Part shown: one piece after another, positions 44,466-54,397 of the stretch
How the letters are laid out: the number at the start of each line of letters is the position of its first letter
Numbering within the stretch: the stretch's first letter is position 1
Assembly (NCBI RefSeq): GCF_003050615.1
Contig: NZ_NWBU01000004.1
Span: 744,001-808,000, forward strand
DNA: 64,000 nt
Source: Sphingomonas oleivorans
GTDB taxonomy: Bacteria > Pseudomonadota > Alphaproteobacteria > Sphingomonadales > Sphingomonadaceae
Direction: 5' to 3'
Position numbers and translations under genes: made by a program
The notes under the pieces: model-generated
Told to the model about the DNA's origin: nothing
The model's input: only the letters and a program-made list of their open reading frames with translations
Databases searched by the model: none

Positions 44466-45491
44466 TCAGCTCACCGACCGGCGCACGATGAGCGCGGGCT
44501 GAAGCAGCACGGACGGTGTGACCTCGCCCGCCATCCGGCGCAGCAGCAGATCGGCCAGCGTCCCCGCGCCGAGCGCGATATCCTGCCTTATGGTGGTGAG
44601 CGGCGGCGATGCGTAGCGCGCGAGGCTCAGATCGTCATAGCCGATCACCGCCACATCCTCCGGCACGCGCAGGCCATGTTCGGCAAGCGCCTGTATGGTG
44701 CTGATCGCGATGATGTCGGTCGCGGCGACGACGCCGTCGACGTCAGGCTGCTCGTCGAGAAAGGCCGCGACAGCATCATGGGCGATCCCGGCGGCCGGAA
44801 AGACGGGCAGGATGCGCTGCGGCGCATCCAGGCCCAGCGCCTGATGCGCGTCCAGGAAGCCCCGATAGCGCTCGCCCATTTCCAGCAGGTCCGGATTGCC
44901 AAAGAAGGCGAGCCGCCGCCGGCCCTGGCGCAGCAGATGCAGCGTCGCCATCTCGCCGCCCTTGCGATTGTCCGAGCCGACCGAGCAATGCACCTGTCCC
45001 TCGAAATGGGCGCCCCACACGACCAGCGGAAGATAGCGGCGCGCCATCTCCTCGATCGCTTCAAACTGGTTGGATTGGCCGATCACGACGATGCCGTCGA
45101 CGCGGCCCGATTCCGCGATCCGCCCCAGCCATTGCGCATCGGTGGGCACCACGCGGGACAGCAGCAGATCATAGCCGCGCACGGTAAGCGCGTCGGCGAG
45201 ATGGCCCAGCATGGTGATGAAGAAGGGTTCGGAAACGAGCTGATCGACGGCATGGCCGAGCGGCATGACGACGCCGATCGCCTGGGTGCGCCCCGTGCGC
45301 AGATTGCGGCCGAGACGGCTGGGGCTATAGCCATGTTCCTTCGCCAGTGCGGTCACGCGCTCGCGCGTCGCGACGCTGATCTCGCGATTGCCTGCCAGCG
45401 CGCGGGATGCGGTCGAAAGCGATACGCCCGCCGCGCGGGCAAGGTCGGTTAGGTTGGTGATCCTGCCTTTGCCGGCCTGGCCCATGCGCAT
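44466..45491 (-). CDS. LacI-family transcriptional regulator
   Basis: A 341-residue regulator. The helix-turn-helix is ITNLTDLARAAGVSLSTASR (about residues 11-30), followed by the hinge ALAGNREISVATRERV, and a periplasmic-binding-like effector domain from GVVMPLGHAVDQLV. The start is uncertain between ATG 45491 and 45485. The AAACGTTT-centred operators before the GH31 gene and before the large TonB receptor are the kind bound by this family, so it is the likely repressor of the alpha-glucoside set. No operator is seen in front of the lacI gene itself. Confidence 0.9.
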   Translation of the reverse strand: MRMGQAGKGRITNLTDLARAAGVSLSTASRALAGNREISVATRERVTALAKEHGYSPSRLGRNLRTGRTQAIGVVMPLGHAVDQLVSEPFFITMLGHLADALTVRGYDLLLSRVVPTDAQWLGRIAESGRVDGIVVIGQSNQFEAIEEMARRYLPLVVWGAHFEGQVHCSVGSDNRKGGEMATLHLLRQGRRRLAFFGNPDLLEMGERYRGFLDAHQALGLDAPQRILPVFPAAGIAHDAVAAFLDEQPDVDGVVAATDIIAISTIQALAEHGLRVPEDVAVIGYDDLSLARYASPPLTTIRQDIALGAGTLADLLLRRMAGEVTPSVLLQPALIVRRSVS

Positions 45492-45658
45492 ATCCGCCCA
45501 GCGTTGAAAGCGGCCGGCCGTCTGGCAAGCCGGAGGGCGCTTGCCCCACATCGGCACCCGCAATCGGGATAGGGTGCCAGAAGCCCGTTCGCAACTCCCC
45601 CTATGAAGCCCTCCCGCCCGGCCATAGGGACCGGACGGAAGGGCTTCCAGGCAAGGCA

Positions 45659-48538
45659 TCAATAGCGATAGCTGACGCCCAGAAGGTAGCGACGCCCGAA
45701 GCGCTGATAATCGATCACGCGCCGGCTATCGTCGCCCTCATAGGTGATGAAGGGCTCGTCGGTCAGGTTGGTGCCCTGCGCCAGGATCGAAAGCCCCTCG
45801 AGCGGTCCGTCCTTGAACTCATAGCCGATCTGCGCATCGAGGATCGTCTCGCCCTTCGCCTCGCGCATCTTGCGCGACGCGCCGAAACCCGCCACCTCGC
45901 CGAGGAACTTCGAGCGATGACGGATGCTGGCGCGTGCCGAGAGACCCCATTTCTCGAAGAAGAGCGTGCCGTTCCAGACATATTTGGACAGGCCCGGCAG
46001 CGGCTGCGACGGGTTGTTCGGATCGGGCGTGATCTTGCTCTTGGTGTAGGAAAGGCTGCCCAGCGCCCCAAAGCCGTCGAGCATCTCGGCCACGACGCTG
46101 AACGGCAGCGAGACCGAGCCTTCCGCACCATAGATCTTGCCGCCATCGCCATTCTGCGGCGTCGTGACGACGCCCTGGCGCAACACGGGCTCCGGACCGG
46201 ACGAAACGGGGAAGCCGGTGAAGTCGTAGACCTGGTTCTGATTGTAGATGTAGGTCTTCAGATTCTTGTAGAAGCCCGCCAGCGAGACATAGGCCTGCCG
46301 GCCAAAATATTTCTCCACCGAGATATCGGCCGCATCGGCGATCCAGGGACGCAGCTTCGCATTGCCGCCGCTGCCGCCCCAGGGCGAGAAGGAAATGTCC
46401 GTATTGCCGGCATTGGCCGGATTATAGCCGAAGTTGATCGACGAACGCATGTCGTCCAGCCGCGGTCGCGCCATTTCGCGGGCGAGGCCCAGGCGGACGA
46501 TGAAGTCGTCGGGCATGCGCAGCGACAGGTTCAGGCTCGGCAGCGCCTTGGTATATTTGTCGCCGTCGCTGATCGGGTTGGCCGCGAAGGCGGGCGCACC
46601 CGAGGCCGCGAAGCCGTCCGAGCTCTGGTCGGTATAGACGATCTGGACGCCGGCATTGCCGGTCAGTGTGCCGATGCCGAGATCGGCGTCGAGATTGAGC
46701 TTGGCATAGCCGGTGAGGACATCCTCCTTCACCTTCCAATTGGCGCTCAGCACGTCCGCATTGGGGTTGCGGTTGAGATTGTAGATGCCGCTATTGAGGA
46801 GCTTCAGCGGATCATAGCTCACCATGCCCGGAATGCCGAGATAAGCGAGCTCGGTCGGCGCCAGCAGATATTCGCTCGGGATCGTGACGCTGGTCGTGTG
46901 CGTCGGATCGTCGGCATTCGCCTTCAGGCCGAGGAAATACTGATTGTAGCTGAGCGATTTGGTACGCTTGGTGAAATTGGCGCCGATCTGGATGCTCTTC
47001 AGCCAGCTGCCAAGCTCGCGCTCGACCTCGCCGCGGAAGGCGGCCAGCTCGTCGTTCACGATCGGCTGGTTATAATAGCCGTCCTGACCGCCGGGAATGA
47101 CGTCGCTGCCCCAGCCCTGTGAGCTGGTCAGCTTGATGATGTTCGGGTCCGCATAGTCAAGCGCGGTGTCGAAGGCGAAGCCCTTGCCCGTCTGCCGGAA
47201 GCTCACCGTGTCGGCCGCGCCGAAGCCGCGCCGGCCCGTGCCGGCATAGGTTTCGACGATCATATCCTTGCGCTTCACGTCCGAATAGCTGACGTCGCCC
47301 ATGATCTTCCAGCCATCCTGATCATAGACGCCGTTCCAGCCGAGCGCGTAGAGATCCGACTTGCGCTGATTGGCGTCGTTGCGGACAACGCCCTTCACGC
47401 CCGTATAGGTGCCATTGGTGATCAGGCCGTTCGACGCGGTGACATTGGGCTGAAGGATCACGCGCGGATTATCGACCGCCCCCTGCGGATAGGGATCGCC
47501 CCACCAGAGCGGGAACTCGATGCCGCGCAGAATCTGCGTATCCTTGAACTTGGAATAATAGCCGTCGACCGTCATGGTGAAGGCATTGACCGGTTCCCAC
47601 TGCACCGTGCCGATCACGCCGGTGCGCTTCAGGTTGGTCGACACAACATAGGGCTTGGCGCCGCCGATCACGTGGTTTCCGGCCGCATCGGCATAGGCCA
47701 GGTTGGGCCCGGTGCAGACACCGGCGGCGGTGAGGCAATAAGGCGGCTTGGCCGTTTCGACGGTGGGATAGCCCCAGGCGTTGAAACGCTCGATCTGGGT
47801 GGGCGATTCCAGATGTGCGACGCCGATCGCAATGCCGATCCTATCGTCGGCGAACTGGTCGACATAGGTGCCGCTCGCGCGGAAGCCTTTATTCTTCGAT
47901 CCGGCGTTGAGCTTGCCGAGCGACAGCTTCTCGCCGCGCAGATTGCCCGCGATCACGCGCTTGCCATAAGCGAGCGGGCGGATCGTCCGAAGGTCGACCG
48001 TGCCCGAAAGCCCCTGGCCGATCAGACCGGCCTCGGGCGTCTTATAGACCACGACCTGACCGATCACCTCGGACGGATATTGATCGAATTCGACGCCGCG
48101 ATTGTCGCCGGTCGTAACCTGCTCGCGCCCGTTCAGCAGCGTGGTGGAGAAATCGGGCGAAAGACCGCGAATGCTGATCACTTGCGCGCGGCCGTCGAGA
48201 CGCTGCGCGGTCAGGCCCGGCAGGCGCGCAATCGCCTCGGCGATGCTATTGTCGGGCAGCTTGCCGATATCCTCGGCGGAGACGCTCTCGACAATCAGGT
48301 CGGACGTCCGCTTCTCGGCAATGGAACTCGCCAGGGCGGCGCGGAAACCGGTGACGACGATATCGGCGGTTTCCGCCTCGTTCACCGTTTCGGCTTGGGT
48401 GTCGGCGCTCGCCTGCTGCGCATGGGCCGCGCTCTGTGCCGCGATCAGGAATAAGGCGCAGCCGATCGCATGTGCGCTGGCGCCAAAGATCAGTCGTGCC
48501 GTCGCGCGTGCGCGACGGCCTTCGGAAACAGCCATCAT
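45659..48538 (-). CDS. TonB-dependent receptor, probable alpha-glucoside importer
   Basis: A 959-residue outer membrane receptor. Signal peptide near residues 20-40, TonB box ADIVVTGFRAALASS (residues 58-72), plug with LPDNSIAEAIARLPGLTAQR and ISIRGLSPDFSTTLLNGRE, and a barrel ending RYLLGVSYRY. The plug type matches the sphingomonad/caulobacter receptors linked to maltose-type uptake. GAGGGGATGA is before ATG 48538 (a second ATG follows at 48535). Three LacI operator-like sites lie 70-140 bp upstream, tying it to the LacI gene at 44466. Confidence 0.88.
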   Translation of the reverse strand: MMAVSEGRRARATARLIFGASAHAIGCALFLIAAQSAAHAQQASADTQAETVNEAETADIVVTGFRAALASSIAEKRTSDLIVESVSAEDIGKLPDNSIAEAIARLPGLTAQRLDGRAQVISIRGLSPDFSTTLLNGREQVTTGDNRGVEFDQYPSEVIGQVVVYKTPEAGLIGQGLSGTVDLRTIRPLAYGKRVIAGNLRGEKLSLGKLNAGSKNKGFRASGTYVDQFADDRIGIAIGVAHLESPTQIERFNAWGYPTVETAKPPYCLTAAGVCTGPNLAYADAAGNHVIGGAKPYVVSTNLKRTGVIGTVQWEPVNAFTMTVDGYYSKFKDTQILRGIEFPLWWGDPYPQGAVDNPRVILQPNVTASNGLITNGTYTGVKGVVRNDANQRKSDLYALGWNGVYDQDGWKIMGDVSYSDVKRKDMIVETYAGTGRRGFGAADTVSFRQTGKGFAFDTALDYADPNIIKLTSSQGWGSDVIPGGQDGYYNQPIVNDELAAFRGEVERELGSWLKSIQIGANFTKRTKSLSYNQYFLGLKANADDPTHTTSVTIPSEYLLAPTELAYLGIPGMVSYDPLKLLNSGIYNLNRNPNADVLSANWKVKEDVLTGYAKLNLDADLGIGTLTGNAGVQIVYTDQSSDGFAASGAPAFAANPISDGDKYTKALPSLNLSLRMPDDFIVRLGLAREMARPRLDDMRSSINFGYNPANAGNTDISFSPWGGSGGNAKLRPWIADAADISVEKYFGRQAYVSLAGFYKNLKTYIYNQNQVYDFTGFPVSSGPEPVLRQGVVTTPQNGDGGKIYGAEGSVSLPFSVVAEMLDGFGALGSLSYTKSKITPDPNNPSQPLPGLSKYVWNGTLFFEKWGLSARASIRHRSKFLGEVAGFGASRKMREAKGETILDAQIGYEFKDGPLEGLSILAQGTNLTDEPFITYEGDDSRRVIDYQRFGRRYLLGVSYRY

Positions 48539-48610
48539 TCATCCCCTCATCTATCGATGCCGACGCATCTTGCGTGCGCCTGCCGTCCGCTCTTTGACGG
48601 ACTCGCCTAC

Positions 48611-48622
48611 GGAAACGTTTGC
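48611..48622. promoter_or_regulatory. LacI-family operator 1 of the TonB receptor
   Basis: GGAAACGTTTGC, identical to the site at 40237-40248 upstream of the GH31 glucosidase. It lies about 75 bp before the receptor start and 58 bp (centre to centre) from a second identical copy. Confidence 0.65.
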
Positions 48623-48656
48623 ATGATCAGGTGTGAAACAGCGGGTCCCGATCAGT

Positions 48657-48680
48657 GCAAATGTTTACGGAAACGTTTGC
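48657..48680. promoter_or_regulatory. LacI-family operators 2 and 3 of the TonB receptor
   Basis: GCAAATGTTTAC (48657-48668, degenerate) directly abuts a perfect GGAAACGTTTGC (48669-48680). With the copy at 48611-48622 there are three sites, which would permit cooperative binding or looping. Confidence 0.6.
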
Positions 48681-48784
48681 GTTGAATATCGCTGCGCCTG
48701 CGCCTTGCCAAGCGGGAAATATCGCTTCCGATTGGAGCGACCGACGATGAGGCTTGCCGGCAACAGTCCCGACGCGGGCCGCGC

Positions 48785-50179
48785 TCAGCGGCCGCCGAGC
48801 GCGCGGTAACAGGCGATCGCGGCGCGCGCCGCTTCGCCCTGCGACGCAGCCAATGCGGACCGCGCCTCGAGCAGGTTGCGATCGGCGTCGATCACCTCGA
48901 TCAGGCTCACCTCGCCCGCGCGCCAGGCCTGCTCGGCTAGGCGCCGGGCATGGCCCGCGGATTCGAGCCGCTGCGCGAGATCGCCCGCCTGCGCCAGCGC
49001 CCCGGCGCGCGCCGCAAAGGCGGTTTCGAGATCCTCGGCCGCGCGCAGCACCGCCTGGCGATAGGCGGCAAGCGCCTCGCGCTCCACGCCGCGCGCGGCC
49101 GCCACCTCGGCATCGATCCGCCCGAAATCGAACAGGCGCCAGCGCAGTCCCGCCGCGCCCTGCACGAAATTGGCCGATCCGCTCAGCAGGTCCGAAGCCG
49201 CGTTGGCGCGAAAACCCAGCAAGGCGGACAGCGACAGCTTCGGATAATATTCGGCAAGCGCGACGCCGATCCGCGCATGCGACGCCGCCAACCGGCGCTC
49301 GGCGGCGACCAGATCGGGGCGCCGGCGCAACATTTCGCCGGGCGTTCCGGCGGTCGCGACCGGCGCGTCGGGGATGGCGCCCGGCAGTTCGAGCCCCAGC
49401 CGCTCGGCCTGCGGCTCGCGTCCGGTGAGCACAGCGATCCGGTTGAGCTGCGCCTCGATCCCGGCGCGGAGCGGAGGCAATGTCGCGCGCGTCGCGGCCG
49501 CCGACGCACGCGCCTGTTCCAGTTCGAGGCGGGAGGCCTCGTCCGCGGCATGGCGCTGCTCCACCAGCGCCACGAGCCGCCGCGAGGCCGCCTCGAGCTC
49601 GGTCGCCGCGGCAAGCCGCGTCTGGAGCGTGCGGAGCTGGACATAGGCATCCGCCGTCTCCGCCGCGACGGTGATCCGCATCGCGGCACCGCTCGCCTCG
49701 GCCGCCTCCAGCTCATAGGCGGCAGCTTCCCGGCCGCGCCGCAGCCCGCCGGCCAGGTCGATCTCCCAGCTCGCACCGCCCGACAGATCATATTGGCTGA
49801 CGGTACGCGGAAAGCCGGGCGCCAGCCCCGAAAGCTGGCCCAGCCCGCTTTCGGTCGACTGGCGCTCGCGTGCCGCCCGTGCCTCGATGCGGCCCGCCGG
49901 CAGCAATTCCGCCCCGGCCGCGCGCAGCCCCGCGCGCGCGCGATCGACCCGGGCCATCGCCTGCTCGATATCCAGATTCTGCGCGAGCGCGGTGGCGACC
50001 AGCCCATCCAGCACCGGATCGCCAAATTCGGTCCACCAGTCGCCCGCCTCCCGCATCGGCGCGTTCGGCGCCCCGCGCCAGGCGTCCGCGACGGGCACGA
50101 CCGGAGGGCGATAGTTCGTGCCGGCCGCGCAGGCGGCGAGCGCGGGAAGCAGGGCGAACGATATGGAACGGCGGATCAT
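48785..50179 (-). CDS. RND efflux outer membrane lipoprotein, NodT family
   Basis: A 464-residue outer membrane factor with lipobox LAAC (lipidated Cys17). It contains the two outer membrane efflux protein repeats with long helices (IEQAMARVDRARAGLRAAGAE and EALAAYRQAVLRAAEDLETAF) and the GxxPDLLxRRPDL-like segment RRPDLVAAERRLAASHARIG. ATGA overlap with the RND pump gene. It forms the outer membrane channel of the tripartite exporter. Confidence 0.9.
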   Translation of the reverse strand: MIRRSISFALLPALAACAAGTNYRPPVVPVADAWRGAPNAPMREAGDWWTEFGDPVLDGLVATALAQNLDIEQAMARVDRARAGLRAAGAELLPAGRIEARAARERQSTESGLGQLSGLAPGFPRTVSQYDLSGGASWEIDLAGGLRRGREAAAYELEAAEASGAAMRITVAAETADAYVQLRTLQTRLAAATELEAASRRLVALVEQRHAADEASRLELEQARASAAATRATLPPLRAGIEAQLNRIAVLTGREPQAERLGLELPGAIPDAPVATAGTPGEMLRRRPDLVAAERRLAASHARIGVALAEYYPKLSLSALLGFRANAASDLLSGSANFVQGAAGLRWRLFDFGRIDAEVAAARGVEREALAAYRQAVLRAAEDLETAFAARAGALAQAGDLAQRLESAGHARRLAEQAWRAGEVSLIEVIDADRNLLEARSALAASQGEAARAAIACYRALGGR

Positions 50180-53100
50180 GCCGGCTTCTCCTCATGGCGC
50201 CCGGCCAGCAGCAGATACATGACAGGCGTCGCGACACGCGACAGCAGGGTGGAGGAGATCAGTCCGCCCATGATGGCGATGGCCATCGGCGAATAGAGCC
50301 CCGAATGTTCGATCGCGAGCGGCAGCAGCCCGCCGATCGCGGTGATCGAAGTGAGCAGCACGGGCAGGAAGCGCACCTCGCCCGCGCGCTCGATCGCCTC
50401 GCGCACGGGCAGCCCCTCATCGCGAAGCTGCTCGGTGAAATCGACCAGCAGGATCGAATTTTTGATCTCGATTCCGATCAGCGCGACCAGGCCGATCATC
50501 GCGGTGAAGGACAGCGAATTGCCCGTCAGCCAGAGCGCCGTCACCGCGCCGAACAGGCCGAGCGGGATGATCCCCGCGACCACCGCCACGCGACGGAAGC
50601 GGCCGAATTCGAGCACCAGCACCGCCAATATGCCGAGGATGGCGATCAGGATCGCCGCACCCAGCCCGGCAAAGCTGCTCGACTGCGCTTCCGCCTCGCC
50701 ACCCAGCGAAATGCGATAGCCGGGGGGCAGCAAGATGGCGCGCTCGACCCGCGTCAGCGCATCCTGCGTCACCTGGGAGGTCAGCCGCCCCGTCTCGACA
50801 TAGGCGGTGAGCGTCACGCTGCGCGCGCGTTCGAACCGGTCGATACGCGCCGGCCCACTCTGCGGCTCGGGCGCCGCGATCGCCGAAAAGGGCACGGCCG
50901 TGCCATCGGCGGAGGGCACATAGAGGGTGTCGAGCGCGGCAAGCTCGTTGCGCGCCGCCATCGGCATGCGCACGGTGACGGGATAATCATCACCATCCTC
51001 GTCGCGGAAACGGGCGGCCTGCTCGCCCGACAAAGCCAGCCGCGTGATCCGCCGCGCCGCACCCGCGGGCACGCCCAGCGCCGCCGTCTTGCCCTCGTCG
51101 ATGCCGAGCGCGAGATCGGTCCGGTCGATGCGCAGCGGATTGCCGACATCGCGCACCCCCGGTGTCGCCTGGAGCGCCATCTCGGCCCGGCGCGCGAGCG
51201 ACTGGAGCGTGGGAAGATCTTCGCCGCTGATGCGGATGGCGATCGGCGCCTCCACCTGCGGCCCCTGGGCGAAGGTCAGCACGCTGATCTTCGCGCCGGG
51301 ATAGGCGGCGAAGTCGTGCCGCAGCCGGTCCACCAGCGCCTCGCTCTGCCCCGGCCGCCATTCGGGCAGGGACACGGCGACCTCGGCGAAGGTCGGCGCG
51401 GGATCATGCTGCGCGATATTATAATAGATTTGCGGGTTGCCGCGGCCGAGATTGGCGGCGAACCATTTGATGCCCGGCTCGCGCGCCAGCCGCTGTTCGA
51501 CATGTTCCAGCGCGCGCCCCGTGCGCGCCTGCGCCGCCCCCTCGGGCGTCTCGATCCGCACCAGAAATTGCGGCGTCTCGGCGGCGGGAAACAGGCTGGT
51601 GCCGATCGCGCGGAGCATCGGAACGGCGAGCAGGCAGATGCCCAGCACCACGCCCAGCGCCAGCCAGGGCCGCTCCAGGCTGCGATGCAGGACGGGCCGG
51701 TAGAAACGGTGGATGCCGCTGTTGATCGCCCGAAGCAGCCGGTTGCCCTCGGCGGATTCATGCCGGGGCAGCAGGCGGCTGGCGAAGAAGGGCGTTACCG
51801 TCATCGCGACGAGGAAGGAGGCGCCCACTGTCGCGAGCACGGTCGCGGGCAGCGAGCGGATGAACGCGCCCGATCCCTCGGGCAAGGCCAAGAGCGGCAC
51901 GAAGGCGAGCATCAGGCAGCCGGTGCAGCCGATCACGGCAAGCGCGATCTGGCCCGTGCCGCCGATCGCAGCACCGATCCTGTCCTCGCCTTCGCGCAGG
52001 CGCCGGGCGATATTTTCCGTCACCACGATCGAATCGTCGACCAGCAGGCCGAGCGACAGCACGAAGCCCGCGATCGAAAGCTGGTTGAGGCCGAAGCCCA
52101 TGGAATGGATCAGCGCGAGCCCGATCAGCAGCGACAGCGGGATGGAGATCATCACCACCACCGCCGCGCGCGGCCCCAGCGGCAGCAGCGTGATCAGCAC
52201 GAGCAGCAGCGCCAGCGTGAAGTCGCGCGTCAGGCGCGACAGGCGGTGGCGCACATTATCCGCCTGGAAGAAGGCGCGCTCGAGCTTGACGCCGCCCGGC
52301 AATGTCTTCTCGAACCGGTCGAGCGTGCCGTTGATGGCGTCGGTCAGCGACGCGATGTCGGCCGATTCCTTCTGCGTCGCGGTCAGGAGCAGCGCACGCT
52401 TGCCGCCGAAGCGGGTGACATGCTCCGCCTCCACCGTCTCCCAAGCAACATCGGCCACGTCGCCGACATGGACGACCGCGCCCTGCCGGCTCGTCACCGG
52501 CACCGCCTTCACCGCCTCGATGCTGGCAAAGGCGCCGCCATGGCGCAGCGTGAAGCGGCGATCGCCCGCATGGACGGAGCCGATCGGCGTTTCCTCGCCC
52601 GCGCGGGCGAGCGCATCGGCCACCGCGCTCGCCGGCAGGCCGAGCTGGGCGAGCCGGCCGAGATCGACCGCGACGCGCATCTCGGATTGCGGCGCGCCCC
52701 AATAGCTGGCGTCGCGTATGCCGGGCACGCGCTTGATATCCTCGCGCAGCCGATCCGCCAGCTTCTCCAGCCGCCGCATCGGCAGATGCTCGCTCACCAA
52801 TGCCACCTCGAAGATGGAAACCTCGCTGGTGCGACCGCGCAGCACATCCATGCGCCTGATGCCCGCCGGCAGCCGCGGCCTGAGCGCGTTCACCTCGCGC
52901 ACCACCTCGTCATATTTGCGGTCGGGATCGCTGCTCCAGGCGAATTCGACGCGCACGGAGGAGGCTCCGTCGGAGCTGGTCGAGCGCAGCTCGACCACAT
53001 CGTCGAGCCCGTCGAGAGCATCCTCGATCGGCTTGGTCACGAGCTGCTCGATCTCGCTCGGCGTGGCGCCCGGCAGCACGGTGCGCACCGTCATGATCGG

Positions 53101-53247
53101 CACCGGGAATTGCGGGTCTTCCGCGCGCGGTATGGCGAAGAAGGAGTTGAGCCCGAGCAGCGCGAGCAGCGCGCAGAGCACGAGCGTGAACTGCCATCGG
53201 CGGATGAAGAAGGCGGCGGGGTTGAAGCGCATCGGAGGGATACTCAC
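50176..53247 (-). CDS. RND efflux transporter, AcrB/HAE-like inner membrane pump
   Basis: A 1023-residue RND permease with the two-fold layout of 12 helices and two large periplasmic domains. The proton-relay acidic pair appears in GLLVDDSIVVTENIARR (helix 4). LPGATPSEIEQLVTKPIEDAL at the start and GIEIKNSILLVDF in the second half are typical. The start is GTG 53247, coupled to the fusion-protein stop (GTGA); ATG 53232 is an alternative. The periplasmic docking pattern suggests drugs, solvents or other hydrophobics; specificity is not readable. Confidence 0.92.
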   Translation of the reverse strand: MSIPPMRFNPAAFFIRRWQFTLVLCALLALLGLNSFFAIPRAEDPQFPVPIMTVRTVLPGATPSEIEQLVTKPIEDALDGLDDVVELRSTSSDGASSVRVEFAWSSDPDRKYDEVVREVNALRPRLPAGIRRMDVLRGRTSEVSIFEVALVSEHLPMRRLEKLADRLREDIKRVPGIRDASYWGAPQSEMRVAVDLGRLAQLGLPASAVADALARAGEETPIGSVHAGDRRFTLRHGGAFASIEAVKAVPVTSRQGAVVHVGDVADVAWETVEAEHVTRFGGKRALLLTATQKESADIASLTDAINGTLDRFEKTLPGGVKLERAFFQADNVRHRLSRLTRDFTLALLLVLITLLPLGPRAAVVVMISIPLSLLIGLALIHSMGFGLNQLSIAGFVLSLGLLVDDSIVVTENIARRLREGEDRIGAAIGGTGQIALAVIGCTGCLMLAFVPLLALPEGSGAFIRSLPATVLATVGASFLVAMTVTPFFASRLLPRHESAEGNRLLRAINSGIHRFYRPVLHRSLERPWLALGVVLGICLLAVPMLRAIGTSLFPAAETPQFLVRIETPEGAAQARTGRALEHVEQRLAREPGIKWFAANLGRGNPQIYYNIAQHDPAPTFAEVAVSLPEWRPGQSEALVDRLRHDFAAYPGAKISVLTFAQGPQVEAPIAIRISGEDLPTLQSLARRAEMALQATPGVRDVGNPLRIDRTDLALGIDEGKTAALGVPAGAARRITRLALSGEQAARFRDEDGDDYPVTVRMPMAARNELAALDTLYVPSADGTAVPFSAIAAPEPQSGPARIDRFERARSVTLTAYVETGRLTSQVTQDALTRVERAILLPPGYRISLGGEAEAQSSSFAGLGAAILIAILGILAVLVLEFGRFRRVAVVAGIIPLGLFGAVTALWLTGNSLSFTAMIGLVALIGIEIKNSILLVDFTEQLRDEGLPVREAIERAGEVRFLPVLLTSITAIGGLLPLAIEHSGLYSPMAIAIMGGLISSTLLSRVATPVMYLLLAGRHEEKPA

Positions 53248-54332
53248 CGGATCGCGGCCTGCTGGCCGGCGCCCGACGCCGCGACGCGCACGCTCTGCCC
53301 GTCGAGCGCGTAGCCCGCGCCGGAGGTGATCAGCGCGGCGCCCGCCGGCAGGCCGGCGACAAGCGCATCCTCGCCCGAAAAGCCCGCGAAACGCACGGTC
53401 CGCTTGCGCGCCTGCGACGTCTTCGGATCGAGCAGAAAGACGGTGCCGTGCCCGTCCCGCGCCTCGATCAGCGCCTCGGCCGGGATCGGCACCAACGCCT
53501 CCGCGCCGGTAGAGGAGATAGCGATTTCCGCCGTCCCGATCATGCCGCTTTCAAGGCCCGCGCGCCGCGCCAGGGCAATTTCGACCATCACCGTGCCGGT
53601 GCGCGCGTCCGCCTGCCTGCCGATGCGGCGAACGCGGCCGGCAAGCGGAGCACCCGGCAGCGCATCGATCGTCACCCGTGCCTCGGCCCCCGGCCGGATG
53701 CGCGCCGCCTCCCGATCGGGCAGCGGCACGCGGATCAGCAGCGGGCTGGCTTCGTCCGCAACACGGATGATCGCCTGTCCCGGCGACACCACTTCGCCCG
53801 CTTGGGCGGAACGTGCCAGCACGACGCCCGAGACGGGCGAGACGAGCCGAGTCGAGCGGCTGTCGAACGAGGCCGCATCGCGCGCCGCGCGTGCCTGCGC
53901 CAGAATCGTCTGCGCATCCTGATATTGTGCGCGCGCGACGGCGCCCGTCTCCGCCAGCGCCGCCTGCCGCGTGACGACGCGCTCGGCGCGCTCGACATCG
54001 GCATTGGCCTGCCGCAGCCGCGCCGCCGCGTCGGTGGCGTCCAACATGGCGACCGGCTGCCCCACCCTCACTTTATCGCCGATATCCACCGACAGGGCGG
54101 TCATGATGCCCGGAACGCGGAAGGAAAGATCCGATTCGCGCTGCCAGGCGATACTGCCGACGCCCCGCACCACCGCGTCCGACGCCCCCGCAGCACCCAC
54201 CCGCACTATCTCCACGGGCAGCGGCTCCGCCGGCGCGGCGGCGGATGGCGCCTGGCCGCAGGATGCCAGCGCGCCGGCACCCGCCATGACGCAGACCGGC
54301 GCCAGAAGCTTGATCCTGATCATCGGAACCAT
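53244..54332 (-). CDS. RND efflux membrane fusion lipoprotein
   Basis: A 362-residue periplasmic adaptor with a lipobox (LASC, Cys25). A biotinyl-lipoyl half with SFRVPGIMTALSVDIGDKVRVGQPVAMLD, a helical hairpin (LRQANADVERAERVV) and the second lipoyl strand LVSPVSGVVLARSAQAGEVVSPGQ are seen, then a beta-barrel. ATG 54332 or 54323 can be the start. It is first of the three-gene efflux operon and its start is within 2 bp of a tetO-like palindrome. Confidence 0.9.
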   Translation of the reverse strand: MVPMIRIKLLAPVCVMAGAGALASCGQAPSAAAPAEPLPVEIVRVGAAGASDAVVRGVGSIAWQRESDLSFRVPGIMTALSVDIGDKVRVGQPVAMLDATDAAARLRQANADVERAERVVTRQAALAETGAVARAQYQDAQTILAQARAARDAASFDSRSTRLVSPVSGVVLARSAQAGEVVSPGQAIIRVADEASPLLIRVPLPDREAARIRPGAEARVTIDALPGAPLAGRVRRIGRQADARTGTVMVEIALARRAGLESGMIGTAEIAISSTGAEALVPIPAEALIEARDGHGTVFLLDPKTSQARKRTVRFAGFSGEDALVAGLPAGAALITSGAGYALDGQSVRVAASGAGQQAAIR

Positions 54333-54333
54333 C

Positions 54334-54360
54334 CTATCGCTGATAGCCTATCAGTGATAG
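54334..54360. promoter_or_regulatory. Tandem tetO-like operators of the RND efflux/TetR region
   Basis: CTATCGCTGATAG (54334-54346) and CTATCAGTGATAG (54348-54360) are 13-bp inverted repeats with centres 14 bp apart. The second is identical to the core of the classic Tn10 tet operator. They lie between the divergent efflux operon and a TetR gene, which is the likely binder. Confidence 0.75.
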
Positions 54361-54397
54361 GTTGACCTGCTCGCTGTCAAGGGAGAAAGAAATCGGC

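Noticed and set aside
49870-53313. Open frame of about 1147 codons opposite the RND pump
   Set aside because: Low-complexity His/Arg/Gln/Asp pattern without motifs; the minus-strand RND pump is unmistakable.
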